From: Mesostigma viride
Taxonomy: Eukaryota > Streptophyta > Mesostigmatophyceae > Mesostigmatales > Mesostigmataceae
Assembly (NCBI GenBank): GCA_009746045.1
Contig: RPFO01000114.1
Coordinates: 1,873,411-1,937,410, forward strand
DNA: 64,000 bases
Direction: 5' to 3'
In this document: positions 35,623 through 45,629 of the stretch, piece after piece
How positions within the stretch are numbered: position 1 is the stretch's first letter
Layout: every line of letters begins with the position of its first letter
Translations under genes and position numbers: made by a program
Notes under the pieces: generated by a model
What the model was told of the DNA's origin: nothing
What the model saw: the letters and a program-made list of their open reading frames with translations, nothing else
Databases searched by the model: none

Positions 35623-36460
35623 AATTAATGATGAGGATTCAGGCTCCATTGGTGTCTCCATGGCCCGTCTACGTACATGGATGTCAAGGAATAGTAAATG
35701 ATGAGGATTCAGGCTCCCATGGTGTCATCATGGCTTGTCTACGTACATGGTTGGCATTTATGTAATTAACGAGGAGGATTCAGGCTCCCATGGTGTCTCC
35801 ATGGCTGGCCTACGTACATGGATGTCAAGGAATAGTAAATGATGAGGATTCAGGCTCCCATGGTGTCATCATGGCCCGTCTACGTACATGGATGGCATGT
35901 ATGTAATTAATGATGAGGATTCAGGCTCCCATGGTGTCATCATGGCTGGCCTACGTACATGGATGTCAAAGAAATTTTTTAATGATGAGGATTCAGGCTC
36001 CCATGGTGTCATCATGGCCCGTCTACGTACATGAATGGCATTTATGTAATTAATGATGAGGATTCAGGCTCCCATGGTGTCATCATGGCTGGCCTACGTA
36101 CATGGATGTCTCATAAAATAAATGATGAGGATTCAGGCTCCCGTGGTGTCATTATGGCCCGTCTACGTGTTGTTGGCATGTATGAAATTAATGATGAGGA
36201 TTCAGGCTCCCATAGTGTCATCATGGCTGGCCTACGTACATGGTTGGCATTTATGTATTTAATGATGAGGATTCAGGCTCCCATGGTGTCATCATTGCCC
36301 GTGTATGTACATGGTTGGCATTTATGTAATTAATGATGAGGATTCAGGCTCCATTGGTGTCATCATGGCCCGTCTACGTACATGGGTGGCATTTATGTAT
36401 TTAATGATGAGGATTTAGGCTCCCATGGGGTCATCATGGCTTGTCTACGTACATGGAGTC
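35623..36460 (+). repeat. 71-bp tandem repeat, right array, inverted, about 12 copies
   Basis: The same unit as the left array but reverse-complemented; the junction lies in CCATGTAATTAATGATGAGG. Linker forms match those at the outer end of the left array. Confidence 0.95.
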
Positions 36461-36727
36461 ATATTGATTCCTGGAACAATGAGATACCATTCTTAATTGA
36501 AAATTGTTCTTGATACTTTCACATGCATGCCCGGAATCGTGAATTTGTGCGGTTTTCCATGATGACAATCCTCATTGAATTCTTGAGCACACAATATTGA
36601 GCAATTTAGGGGCACTTCGGCAATGTTGACCATTTTCATTCATGATAAAATTAACATTTAATGCAATAAATACATATTCCACTCATTTTAATAAACCATG
36701 CAAAAACTTTACAAGCACGCTCAAGCT

Positions 36728-37135
36728 AGGGGTGGGCTGGCATGCACGCGTGGGTGTGGGGGTGGGCTGGCATGCATGCGTGGGTGTGGGGGTGGGCTGG
36801 CATGCACGCGTGGGTGTGGGGGTGGGCTGGCATGCATGCGTGGGTGTGGGGTTGGGCTAGCCTGCATGCGTGGGTGTTGGGGGGGGCTGGCATGCATGCG
36901 TGGGTGTGTGTGGGGGGCTAGCATGCATGCGTAAGTGTGTGGGGGGGCTGGCATGCATGCGTGGGTGTGGGGGGGGCTGGCATGCATGCGTGGGTGTGTG
37001 TGGGGGGCTAGCATGCATGCGTAAGTGTGGGGGGGGCTGGCATGCATGCGTGGGTGTGTATGGGGGCTGGCATGCATGCGTGGGTGTGTGTGGGGGGCTA
37101 GCATGCATGCGTGGGTGTGGGGGGGGCTAGCACGC
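36728..37135 (-). repeat. C-rich minisatellite in the right palindrome arm
   Basis: Reverse complement of the array at 27815-28315, with about 14 units; here the + strand is G-rich. Confidence 0.9.
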
Positions 37136-37791
37136 CCCACCCCTCCATCGGCACAGCCAGCCTTGTGAGTCTACCCTTAACAACAAGGCTGGTAGGACGA
37201 CACGCCTGAGCAGCATATGTCATGCCTATCTCAGGCTAATAATGTGTGATTTTGTGCCAACTACCAAGTTGTTCCACCCAACAACACATTATAAACCCTC
37301 TTCCAAAATGCCCAACAAGCCGGACACGTGGAGGACCACACACGCAGTATATAAAGAGAAAATAAGCTGACTTTTTATCCAGCCAACCTGTGGCTAGCTG
37401 CTCTGGTTAGCATGACAAATGCTAACATTTACTCAGTGGGAAAGGTGAAGAGACCATTGGAACAGCCTACCTGACGCATGTGCCACCAAAGCATTGTGTC
37501 CCGCAAAATGCACACTGCCTCCTTTCTAACAAGCACGAGCCGCTCTCTTTAGGAGACAGGTGCCAGCTCGTCAGTGTCTGGGGAAAATGATGCCGCTGCT
37601 TAGGAAGACCGCGTGAATTTCCTCGAACACAACTGTCTATAAAGCAAAAGAAATTTCAGAGAAGCATGGAAATAAAAGCATTACACCTTCCCGACAGGTT
37701 GTGGGCCACGCGCTGCAGCAAGCCAGCCTAATTACATACAAACTTGCTTAAAAACATCCAGGAATCCAGCGATGCAGCGCCAGGACCCGCA

Positions 37792-39000
37792 TCTACGTAG
37801 CCCATGCATCCACAACATAAAAAATGACCTCCATATGCTTGCCTGAGATGAAATGACACAGAGACAACTCATGGACCTTCTTTTGAATGCAAGCAGGGCA
37901 CTGGGACCTCCACAGGTGTTACATGAAGACAGATGGGGTGACTGCACAACAGCCATACTAACAAAGCTAAAAGGCTAACCAAAAACAGGCCAGGATACCA
38001 TCTATTCTTAAGGATTTAGGCTATAGAAACCATCATGATACCATATAGAACTTAATTACATGTAACATCAATCATTATTCTAGTATATTTGGTGCAGACG
38101 CAGCCAATCATGCACAAAACTGATGAAAATCTGACCGTAATGGCTGTGCGCAACCACCACCACAAACAATTACAGAAAAGTAGTAACGAAGCAAATTTGA
38201 CATCCCAAACCTTCAACAATGAGTCCGAGATTACTTACCGAGTGATACGACGACTTTATCTTGTCGACGGTAACCGCAGGGACACTAAACTACGCCAGGT
38301 CGAAACCGCAAAAAAAAAGGCTCAAGGACAGCTAGCAAGCTGACGACAGGGCCGATGCGTCAAGACTTTCCTGGCCCACGACACTAATGAAATATTCGAA
38401 ATACATCGTAACAAATTTACTCGATGCGAAATATTCAATTATAAAGCCGCCGATAACAAGTGCTAGCTTCATTGTCACTCCCGTCACAATAAACACGCGT
38501 TGACGCAGTAAAACCCAGACCGAGATGATTGCGCACCTCAGTAAATGTTGCGCGACTGCGGCTACAGCATCTTTACAACGCACAAATAATGCCTACAAAA
38601 TTTGGAACGAATCCATGCATCGATGCTCCTACACCAATCAGTTTTCTGCACCGCCATAGCCTCGAATATGCATGTTCGTAATTTTTTACATTCACTTTCG
38701 TCCCGGTGGACCTGGGTACCCCCTGTACTGTAACCGTTAATTAGTCCCTGTAGTCTTGGTCGAAACATAGTGATGTCCGGTATCAGGGCGTAGAGCACAT
38801 ATAGCTCTAGCAGCAGACCTAAAAATATCGCGGAAATGTCTACTGGCATTCGCGCCGCGCCGCTTCCCATCTCGCGCCTATTTGTAGCCCAGTAGTTACT
38901 AATCCTGCGATCATGATGGAATATACATGTAGTGATACTAATCGATACATGTAGTACACATGGTTGGCGCACAGAATGTTGTACAACCTGCCCTACATGT
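37792..39000. other. No gene recognised
   Basis: Open frames on both strands (for example 38562-38972 minus, with one hydrophobic stretch ISAIFLGLLLELYVLYALIP) show no known domain, and codon usage is not convincing. I do not call a gene here. Confidence 0.4.
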
Positions 39001-39648
39001 GTGGAGGATATGTGCGTACGTACGACGAATCATGTGAAACGACTGGTCCAACCTGAAAAATTTTAAATTTTTGCCGTGTCCAGTAACGGTCCTAGGTTGC
39101 ACCCGCGGGACGTTCCGGCAGCTGTACAGAATAGATCAGAAAGATACGCCGCGGAATGACGCCAGTGCCCGGCAAATGTGAGTCGGGAACTGAACAGTCA
39201 CTACACACGTCGAAAATCTATTGCTCCACCCCCCCAAAAAAGCGTTCCGGAACTGTTCGAAGCGAATAGCACTGACAGGATTCGAACCTGCGTCCAGAGT
39301 GAGGTTGCGGAGTGAGGGAGGCCAGCCATCATGGTCCGCACACAAATCTGGCTCGGGTCCGATCCCTGTCAGTGCTCTTCGCTTCGAACAGGTCCGGAAC
39401 GCTTTTTTGTGGGGGTGGAGCAATAAATACTCGACATTTGCAGTGACTGTTCAGTTCCGGGCTCACAAATGATTTGCCGGGCACAGGCGTCGTTGCGCGG
39501 CGTATCTTTGTGATCTTTTCTGTACAGCTGTCGGAACGTCCCGCGGGTGCAACCTAGGACCGTTACTGGACACGGCAAAAATTTAAAATTTTTCAGGTTG
39601 GACCAGTCGTTTCACATGATTCGTCGTACGTACGCACATATCCTCCAC
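39001..39648. repeat. 0.65-kb inverted repeat (foldback/MITE-like)
   Basis: Arms 39001-39290 and 39354-39648 are imperfect inverted copies about 290 bp long, starting at GTGGAGGATATGTGCGTACG and meeting near GGATTCGAACCTG / CGGGTCCGATCC. The inner ends read GGTTCGAATCCTGTCAGTGC on one strand, which resembles a tRNA T-arm and Pol III B box. The 60-bp centre (39291-39353) has no recognised content. Confidence 0.85.
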
Positions 39649-39789
39649 GCATGCCATGTCGACGCTGCACTGACACACACCAGGGACTTTGGAAGGTGCG
39701 CACCCAGCCCGCCCAGGTAATTGATGCGGTGTTTTGCAGGCGCGCACCGCCGGATGCGCCCACCACGCCCGCCACCGCACGTCCAGTGA

Positions 39790-40452
39790 CCGACTGTGGT
39801 CCACGTTCTTTTTCGCCTGCGGGTGCAGCCCCCATAATGCGTACGAGCAGCTTCACGGCTTTCTTCTTTGGAAATCAAGAACAACGGGCCTGACAACAAC
39901 AACAACGACAGCAGCATCAGCTCCAACAAGAGTGAGTTGCGGGATTTTCGTACGTGGTTTTTCTATTTTTTTTTTCACCTGGCATGTTGAGTATTCATCC
40001 ATTTTGCGTCATGACGGCTTCCTGAACGACGACTCTCTCTCCCTCTCCCTCTCCCCCCCCTCTCCCTCTTATTTTTCACCAGGTTTTTCATGCCGATTTT
40101 AAATCCCTTTGGCGTCATGCTCCTTGTAGCGTGATGTCGTCAATTGTCACTCACAACAATACTATCATTGTGGTTCGTTCTTTTTCGCCTGCGGGTGCAG
40201 GTCACGAGCGTTGCGTACGAGCAGCACTTACATCATTAAATAAAGAACAACGGGCCTGACAACAACAACAACGACAGCAGCATCAGCTCCAACAAGAGTG
40301 AGTTGCGGGATTTTACGTAACGTGGTTTTTCCTAATTTTTTTTTCACCTGGCATGTTGAGTATTCATCCCATTTTGCGTCATGACGGCTTCCTGAACGAC
40401 GACTCTCTCTCCCTCTCCCCTCTCCCCCCCTCTCTCTCTTATTTTTTACCGA
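39790..40452 (+). repeat. Direct repeat pair of about 280 bp
   Basis: The stretch from GTTCTTTTTCGCCTGCGGGT at about 39801 to the CT tract is repeated about 372 bp later. Each copy contains ACAACAACAACAACGACAGC, GAGTGAGTTGCGGGATTTT and TTCACCTGGCATGTTGAGTA, and each ends in a CTCTCC tract, the second running into the gap. Confidence 0.8.
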
Positions 40453-41054
40453 NNNNNNNNNNNNNNNNNNNNNNNNNNNNNNNNNNNNNNNNNNNNNNNN
40501 NNNNNNNNNNNNNNNNNNNNNNNNNNNNNNNNNNNNNNNNNNNNNNNNNNNNNNNNNNNNNNNNNNNNNNNNNNNNNNNNNNNNNNNNNNNNNNNNNNNN
40601 NNNNNNNNNNNNNNNNNNNNNNNNNNNNNNNNNNNNNNNNNNNNNNNNNNNNNNNNNNNNNNNNNNNNNNNNNNNNNNNNNNNNNNNNNNNNNNNNNNNN
40701 NNNNNNNNNNNNNNNNNNNNNNNNNNNNNNNNNNNNNNNNNNNNNNNNNNNNNNNNNNNNNNNNNNNNNNNNNNNNNNNNNNNNNNNNNNNNNNNNNNNN
40801 NNNNNNNNNNNNNNNNNNNNNNNNNNNNNNNNNNNNNNNNNNNNNNNNNNNNNNNNNNNNNNNNNNNNNNNNNNNNNNNNNNNNNNNNNNNNNNNNNNNN
40901 NNNNNNNNNNNNNNNNNNNNNNNNNNNNNNNNNNNNNNNNNNNNNNNNNNNNNNNNNNNNNNNNNNNNNNNNNNNNNNNNNNNNNNNNNNNNNNNNNNNN
41001 NNNNNNNNNNNNNNNNNNNNNNNNNNNNNNNNNNNNNNNNNNNNNNNNNNNNNN
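40453..41054. other. Assembly gap (N)
   Basis: 602 unresolved bases inside a CT-rich microsatellite; the true length is unknown. Confidence 1.
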
Positions 41055-42210
41055 CCTCTCCCTCTCCCTCCCTCTCCCTCTCCCTCTCCCTCTCCCCTCC
41101 CTCTCCCTCTCCTTCTCTCCTCTCCCTCTCCCTCTCCTCTCTCCCTCCCTCTCCCTCTCCCCTCTCCCTTCTCCCTCTCCCTCTCCTCTCCCTCTCCCTC
41201 TCCCTCCCTCTCCCTCTCCCTCTCCCTCTCCCTCTCCCTCTCCCTCTCCTCCCTCTCCCCTCTCCCTCCCCTCTCCCCTCCCTCCCTCTCCCTCTCCCTT
41301 CTCTCCTCTCCCTCTCCCTCTCCTCTCCCTCTCCCTCCTCCCTCCCTCTCCCTCTCCCTCTCCCTCTCCCTCTCCTCTCCCTTCCCTCTCCCTTCTCCTC
41401 TCCCTCTCCTCTTTCTCCTCTCCCTCTCCCTCTCCCTCTCCCTCTCCCTCTCCCTCTCCTCTCCCTCTCCCTCTCCCTCTCCCTCTCTCCTCTCCTCTCC
41501 CTCCCTCTCCCTCTCCCTCTCCCTCTCCCTTCTCCCTCTCCCTCTCCCTCTCCCTCTCCCTCTCCCTCTCCCTCTCTCTCTCTCTCTCTCCCTCTCCCTC
41601 TCCCTCTCCCTCTCTCCTCTCTCCTCTCCCTCTCCCTCTCCCTCTCCCTCTCCCTCTCCCTCTCCCTCTCCCTCTCCCTCTCCCTCTCCCTCTCCCTCTC
41701 CCTCTCCTCTCTCTCCCTCTCCCTCTCCTCTCCTCCCTCTCCTCCCTCTCCCTCTCCCTCTCCCTCTCCCTCTCCCTCCCTCTCCCTCTCCCTCTCCCTC
41801 TCCCTCTCCCTCTCCCTCTCCCTCTCCCTCTCCCTCTCCCTCTCCCTCTCCCTCTCCTCTCTCCTCTCCCTCTCCCTCTCCCTCTCTCTCTCTCTCTCTC
41901 CCTTCTCTCTCCTCTCTCTCTCTCCTCCCTCTCCCTCTCCCTCTCCCTCTCCCTCTCCCTCTCCCTCTCCCTCCCCTCTCTCTCTCCCTCTCCCTCTCTC
42001 TCTCTCTCCTCCTCCTCTCTCCTCTCCCTCTCCCTCTCCCTCTCTCTCTCCTCTCCCTCTCCCTCTCCCTCTCCCTCTCCTCTCCCTCTCTCCTCTCTCT
42101 CCTCTCCCTCTCTCTCTCCCTCCTCCTCTCCCTCTCCCTCTCCCCTCTCTCTCTCTCCTCTCCCTCTCCTCCCTCTCTCTCTCTCTCCTCTCTCTCTCTC
42201 TCCCTCTCCT

Positions 42211-42308
<98 letters not shown>

Positions 42309-42309
42309 C

Positions 42310-42350
<41 letters not shown>

Positions 42351-42385
42351 TCTCTCTCTCCCTCTCTCTCCCTCTCCCTCTTACC
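41055..42385. repeat. CT microsatellite (CTCTCC/CTCT)n
   Basis: About 1.3 kb of pyrimidine-only DNA on the + strand, mainly CCCTCT hexamers grading into CT dinucleotides toward 42380. Very long Arg/Glu and Ser/Pro/Leu frames across it are artefacts. Such polypurine/polypyrimidine tracts can form triplex DNA and stall sequencing. Confidence 0.95.
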
Positions 42386-42445
42386 CCCCCCCCTTTTACA
42401 AACACCATAATTCTGCCAACGTCACTCTTCCTGGACCGTGTGATA

Positions 42446-42848
42446 GTTACGCCCGCCGTCGTTTCTTGTCTTACTGGAAGAGCACATGACCAACATTGGT
42501 TGTGCTAGTTACGCCCGCCGTCGTTTCTTTTGCCTTTTCGATGTCGAAATATATCTCGGGAAAGATGCACCCCCGTCAGTTAACTTGTCATCTTGTAAGC
42601 TCAATCTTTCCATGATAGTTACGCCCGCCGTCGTTTCTTTTGCATCTTCGATGTCGAAGTGTTTGTCGTGAAAGTTGCATCCCCGTCAGCTTCTTGTAAG
42701 ATCAATGTTTCATGATAGTTACGCCCGCCGTCGTTTCTTTTTTATTTTCGATGTCGAAGAATATGTCGTGAAAGTTGCAGCGCGTTCGTGTCCATTGTGA
42801 TCTTGTGATATCAAAGTTTCCCATGATAGTTACGCCCGCCGTCGTTTC
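42446..42848 (+). repeat. Five palindromic motifs in about 100-bp tandem units
   Basis: GTTACGCCCGCCGTCGTTTC occurs at 42446, 42508, 42618, 42718 and 42829. The units between also share TCGATGTCGAA and GTGAAAGTTGCA. The array lies just upstream of the right-hand gene block and mirrors the six-copy array upstream of the transposase gene. Confidence 0.9.
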
Positions 42849-42974
42849 TGTTGCTTCTCGTTCGTTTAAAATATCTAATGAAGTTTTTACCATCGTTCAC
42901 CTAAAACAAATTACTTTAAATCTGCACCCGTTAAACCACACCCCCCTCGAAATGACTCCATGGTTGCAGAACAA

Positions 42975-43195
42975 ATGTCAGAAGAAGAACAAAAAAATGC
43001 TTCGGAAACCACAAGCGCAAAAGGAAAGCCGATGACAATTTAGAGACCCTCTCGGATGTGCCGGAGTTGGTTTCTTCGGATGACGAGTTTGAATACTCAA
43101 AAACATCAGGGGGACAAGTTCTTGAGAAAGCATGGAAGGTGTTTGTGACAAACGCGTTTGTGGAATGGATAAAAAAAAACTATTCCGAGGAATAG
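42975..43195 (+). CDS. Small Lys-rich protein, first gene of the right block
   Basis: The 3' part reads KADDNLETLSDVPELVSSDD and then VLEKAWKVFVTNAFVEWIKK before the stop at 43193-43195. The nearest ATG (42975) lies six bases after a TTGCAG acceptor but is out of frame by one base across an A7 run at 42989-42995, so either the run is mis-sequenced or the first exon lies elsewhere. Acidic centre, amphipathic C-terminus, no known domain. It sits 68 bp upstream of the MYND gene on the same strand. Confidence 0.4.
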
Positions 43196-43263
43196 TAACT
43201 TGTTATTATAAAATAATAAATTAATGTTTATGAATTTTTTTGTTCGTTTTTTCCCTGAAAAAG

Positions 43264-44019
43264 ATGGAGTCCGAGATCGTGAATGAAGTCTACGGAAGCG
43301 TCCTTCAAAACGTTTTCAAACAAGTTCGCTTTCTGTCGCGTGTCATATTCGAGGAAGTTCGAGTCGCGCAGGAGAGGACAGGCCGCCACTTGGCCGTTTT
43401 ATTGGCGTTTGATTCGTTCAGCCAAATGGAGAGAATTATGTACGCCCAGCTAGCTGATATGAACTTCTGTATTCAAGAGGGTTTTTTCAGACCACAGATG
43501 GATCTAAGAGTGCCCATAGACCCAAGGACGGAGTTCCGCCTTTTGGTGTCGTTCATTACAAAGGGGCCAAAGATAGAGTTGGGGGAAGAGGAAGGGGCTC
43601 AGCTTGGGTGCACCTACGGGCGCGCATTTTACCCGAATGTTACGCATTCTCTGCGCGTGAGGGCTGATGCATGTGTAGGGGCAGTACCCCTCAACATGAA
43701 CTTTTTCTTGCTCTCTGACCCGATCGTGAGGGATGGGGATCGCATGCGTAGTACGCGAAAGTGCTCCAAGGAGGGGTGTGGGTGCGAAACAGGACCTCAT
43801 ATCAAGTGGTGTAGAGGATGTAGGGATGCCAGATATTGCAGTGAGGAGTGCCAGCGTGCGGACTGGAGTAGGCATAAGGATAGATGCGAACGTCTGAGGC
43901 AAGCGAGGGAGGTGCTGGCAGGGGTGAAGTGGGGGGTTAACGTGACGACGATACTGGATAAAACTATGGGGTCTGATGTCGACTTCTCCTTCAACTTCCA
44001 CGACGGCTCTGCCTCTTAG
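43264..44019 (+). CDS. MYND zinc-finger protein
   Basis: 251 residues from ATG at 43264, which directly follows a T-rich tract and AAAAAG. Residues about 167-208 form a MYND finger: CSKEGCGC, WCRGCRDARYCSEECQRADW, then HKDRC. This gives the C-C / C-C / C-C / H-C ligand order of the family, which mediates protein-protein contacts. The N-terminal 160 residues (MESEIVNEVYGSVLQNVFKQ, an acidic FITKGPKIELGEEEG segment) match nothing I recognise; no SET domain is present. MYND fingers are frequent in algal and protist genomes, sometimes in mobile DNA. As cargo beside the transposase it could recruit partners or chromatin factors; that is inference. Confidence 0.8.
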   Translation: MESEIVNEVYGSVLQNVFKQVRFLSRVIFEEVRVAQERTGRHLAVLLAFDSFSQMERIMYAQLADMNFCIQEGFFRPQMDLRVPIDPRTEFRLLVSFITKGPKIELGEEEGAQLGCTYGRAFYPNVTHSLRVRADACVGAVPLNMNFFLLSDPIVRDGDRMRSTRKCSKEGCGCETGPHIKWCRGCRDARYCSEECQRADWSRHKDRCERLRQAREVLAGVKWGVNVTTILDKTMGSDVDFSFNFHDGSAS

Positions 44020-44117
44020 AAAAACTTGAAATGTAGAGTAATAACTTGTTTATATGATGTTATTTTAATTTAATGTTTAATGTTTATAACGTATCATTTT
44101 CCTCCTACGCGCAGGAA

Positions 44118-44318
44118 ATGGTGGAGGTTAAGGAGAGTTTGGCCAAAAGGCAAAGGACCGACACACTTCGACATAATGGAAGGAGTCTTCCATTGTACAT
44201 CAAAAAAATAGTCGAGGATTACTGGCTCGCTTCCGACTCGACTCCTCGTCCGAGTCCGGTGATACCGGACAGTGTCAAAGTCTGGAAGGTTTCAGCACAT
44301 CAATCGCACATTGAATAG
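44118..44318 (+). CDS. Small protein of unknown function
   Basis: 66 residues from ATG at 44118, three bases after the acceptor-like TACGCGCAG. It contains VKESLAKRQRTD and LPLYIKKIVEDYWLASDS. No domain is recognised, but codon use matches its neighbours. The gaps to the MYND gene (98 bp) and to the next gene (164 bp) are short and AT-rich, with AATAAA-like words downstream at about 44398. Confidence 0.5.
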   Translation: MVEVKESLAKRQRTDTLRHNGRSLPLYIKKIVEDYWLASDSTPRPSPVIPDSVKVWKVSAHQSHIE

Positions 44319-44351
44319 ATAATGTTTTATCGCCATATTGCTGTTCGACAA

Positions 44352-44371
44352 GTTGCGCCTTGGGGCGTTTC
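44352..44371 (+). repeat. Palindromic motif after the small gene
   Basis: GTTGCGCCTTGGGGCGTTTC, 33 bases after the stop of the preceding gene; core GCGCC-TTGG-GGCG can form a hairpin. Confidence 0.8.
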
Positions 44372-44482
44372 TTTGCGCCAAATTTAAACCTTCGTATTAA
44401 TAAACAAGTACAATAAAAAAATTTCAAAACGTTTTTTGAATTTTATTTTCCGGGGCCGGTATGTTATCGTAACTTGTCGCAG

Positions 44483-45349
44483 ATGTCCGGTTCGACGGAA
44501 GATTCGTCCGATTCGTCTAGTCACCTCCTGATGGAGGATTGGCAACGACTTCAACAACACCAAGCGGTTGCCACTGTCATTCAGAGTGTTGCTCGCTCAA
44601 TAGGGGCGCCGCGCAAGTGTGATGTGTCCACTTGCAAGAAAACCGCTCTCGGATTTGACTTGTATTGCCGAAAGCACGAAGAACATTCTCGTCACATCGA
44701 AAATGCCCTCAGTCGCGGACTTGGAATGGCGGGCGCCCTCGGACCTGGATTGGCGGGGGGGGCCCTGCGACTTCGCCTGGACATGACTGTCGGAGAGGTC
44801 GTGGGTGTAAATTTTGATTTCACCAGGGGAGACGAGTACTTCCTTGAAGATTGGATAGTCAAAGACTCCGCGACAGGTGCGGACTTGGCAAAGGGAGGCT
44901 ACGTTGCCGGCGCCCAAGAAAATGGTTGGAGTAGCTTGAGATGCTTTTTGATGACGACACCTTTTGCCGACTCGCGTGACACGGATGTAAGCGAACTTTA
45001 TCGGCGTATGTGTTTTGCACTCGCCGACATTCCGCTGATAACTCAACGAGAGTTCGATTTTCGCGTGGAAACAAAAGCCAAAGCGATTGTATCCGGCGTG
45101 AAGGCGATTGTGGAGGAGGAGCAGGATTCTCTGTGTGCAGAGTATTTGGAGAGAGTGGCCCCGATGAAGACGAGGAGGTCCGAAATCTATCCTGACACCG
45201 GCAACAAGGAGGCAAAGTTGGTGGCCGCCAAAGAAGAGATGTTCGCTCGTGTCGATGAAATGGCGGCGAAAGAGGTTCCGAGAGTTCGCTCGATCGGTTG
45301 TTGCAAAACCTGCAGAGAGTGGAACGAGTCGCGGGACAGTCTATATTGA
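44483..45349 (+). CDS. C-x4-C-KK-x8-C-x2-H motif protein A
   Basis: 288 residues from ATG at 44483, which immediately follows TTGTCGCAG. Residues 46-65, CDVSTCKKTALGFDLYCRKH, have four evenly placed potential zinc ligands and are followed by a Gly/Ala/Leu-rich segment (GMAGALGPGLAGG). A central region (VGVNFDFTRGDEYFLEDWIV) and a Lys/Glu-rich C-terminus with a CC-x2-C pair complete it. The motif is shared with the next gene at identical spacing, so the two are probably paralogues or share a binding module. Function unknown. An ATG at 44474 lies upstream of the acceptor-like site and is less likely. Confidence 0.7.
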   Translation: MSGSTEDSSDSSSHLLMEDWQRLQQHQAVATVIQSVARSIGAPRKCDVSTCKKTALGFDLYCRKHEEHSRHIENALSRGLGMAGALGPGLAGGALRLRLDMTVGEVVGVNFDFTRGDEYFLEDWIVKDSATGADLAKGGYVAGAQENGWSSLRCFLMTTPFADSRDTDVSELYRRMCFALADIPLITQREFDFRVETKAKAIVSGVKAIVEEEQDSLCAEYLERVAPMKTRRSEIYPDTGNKEAKLVAAKEEMFARVDEMAAKEVPRVRSIGCCKTCREWNESRDSLY

Positions 45350-45354
45350 TATGA

Positions 45355-45514
45355 GTTGCGCCCGCCGGCGTTTCTCTGGTCTTGAATGCCCCCCCTCTAC
45401 ATACACATTATATTGTCTGGACATTCGTATGTAGTGACAATCGTAGTCGATGTGATTGCCATTCGTTTGTACGTAGAAAGTGGTTGTTGAGGAAGTTGCG
45501 CCCCAGGGCGTTTC
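45355..45514 (+). repeat. Two palindromic motifs between genes A and B
   Basis: Copies at 45355 (GTTGCGCCCGCCGGCGTTTC, five bases after the stop codon) and 45495 (GTTGCGCCCCAGGGCGTTTC). Confidence 0.85.
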
Positions 45515-45629
45515 TTTGTTGCATTTTCTTCAAATTTTAGCTCGCATAAATAGATGAAGATGACTTAATAAATGCCAGTTTTTTTTAATAATATAAACTA
45601 CTCGCGGCCGGTATGTTCTGGTTTCGCAG

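Larger units (their letters stand above)
27154..37791. mobile_element. 10.6-kb palindrome (foldback-like element)
   Basis: The outer arms, 27154 to about 28582 and about 36460-37791, are near-identical inverted repeats with a short difference near the right end. Both contain a minisatellite of 28-30 bp units and a 250-bp AT-rich module. Between them lies a 71-bp tandem repeat whose orientation flips at about 35622. The left half holds about 99 copies and the right about 12, so one side has expanded or the other contracted. No transposase is encoded. I could not identify a clear target duplication at the outer ends (TGCGGGTCCTGG and its complement). Confidence 0.85.

Noticed and set aside
28548-36333. 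Family of MRIQAPMVSS-type repeat proteins
   Set aside because: Frames follow the 71-bp tandem repeat on whichever strand it faces and lack independent coding signals.
39265-39380. A complete tRNA gene
   Set aside because: Only a T-arm-like sequence is present; no D arm, anticodon arm or matching acceptor stem could be drawn.
40228-42408. Very long Arg/Glu-rich and Ser/Pro/Leu-rich reading frames
   Set aside because: They are translations of a CT microsatellite and an N gap; no codon structure.
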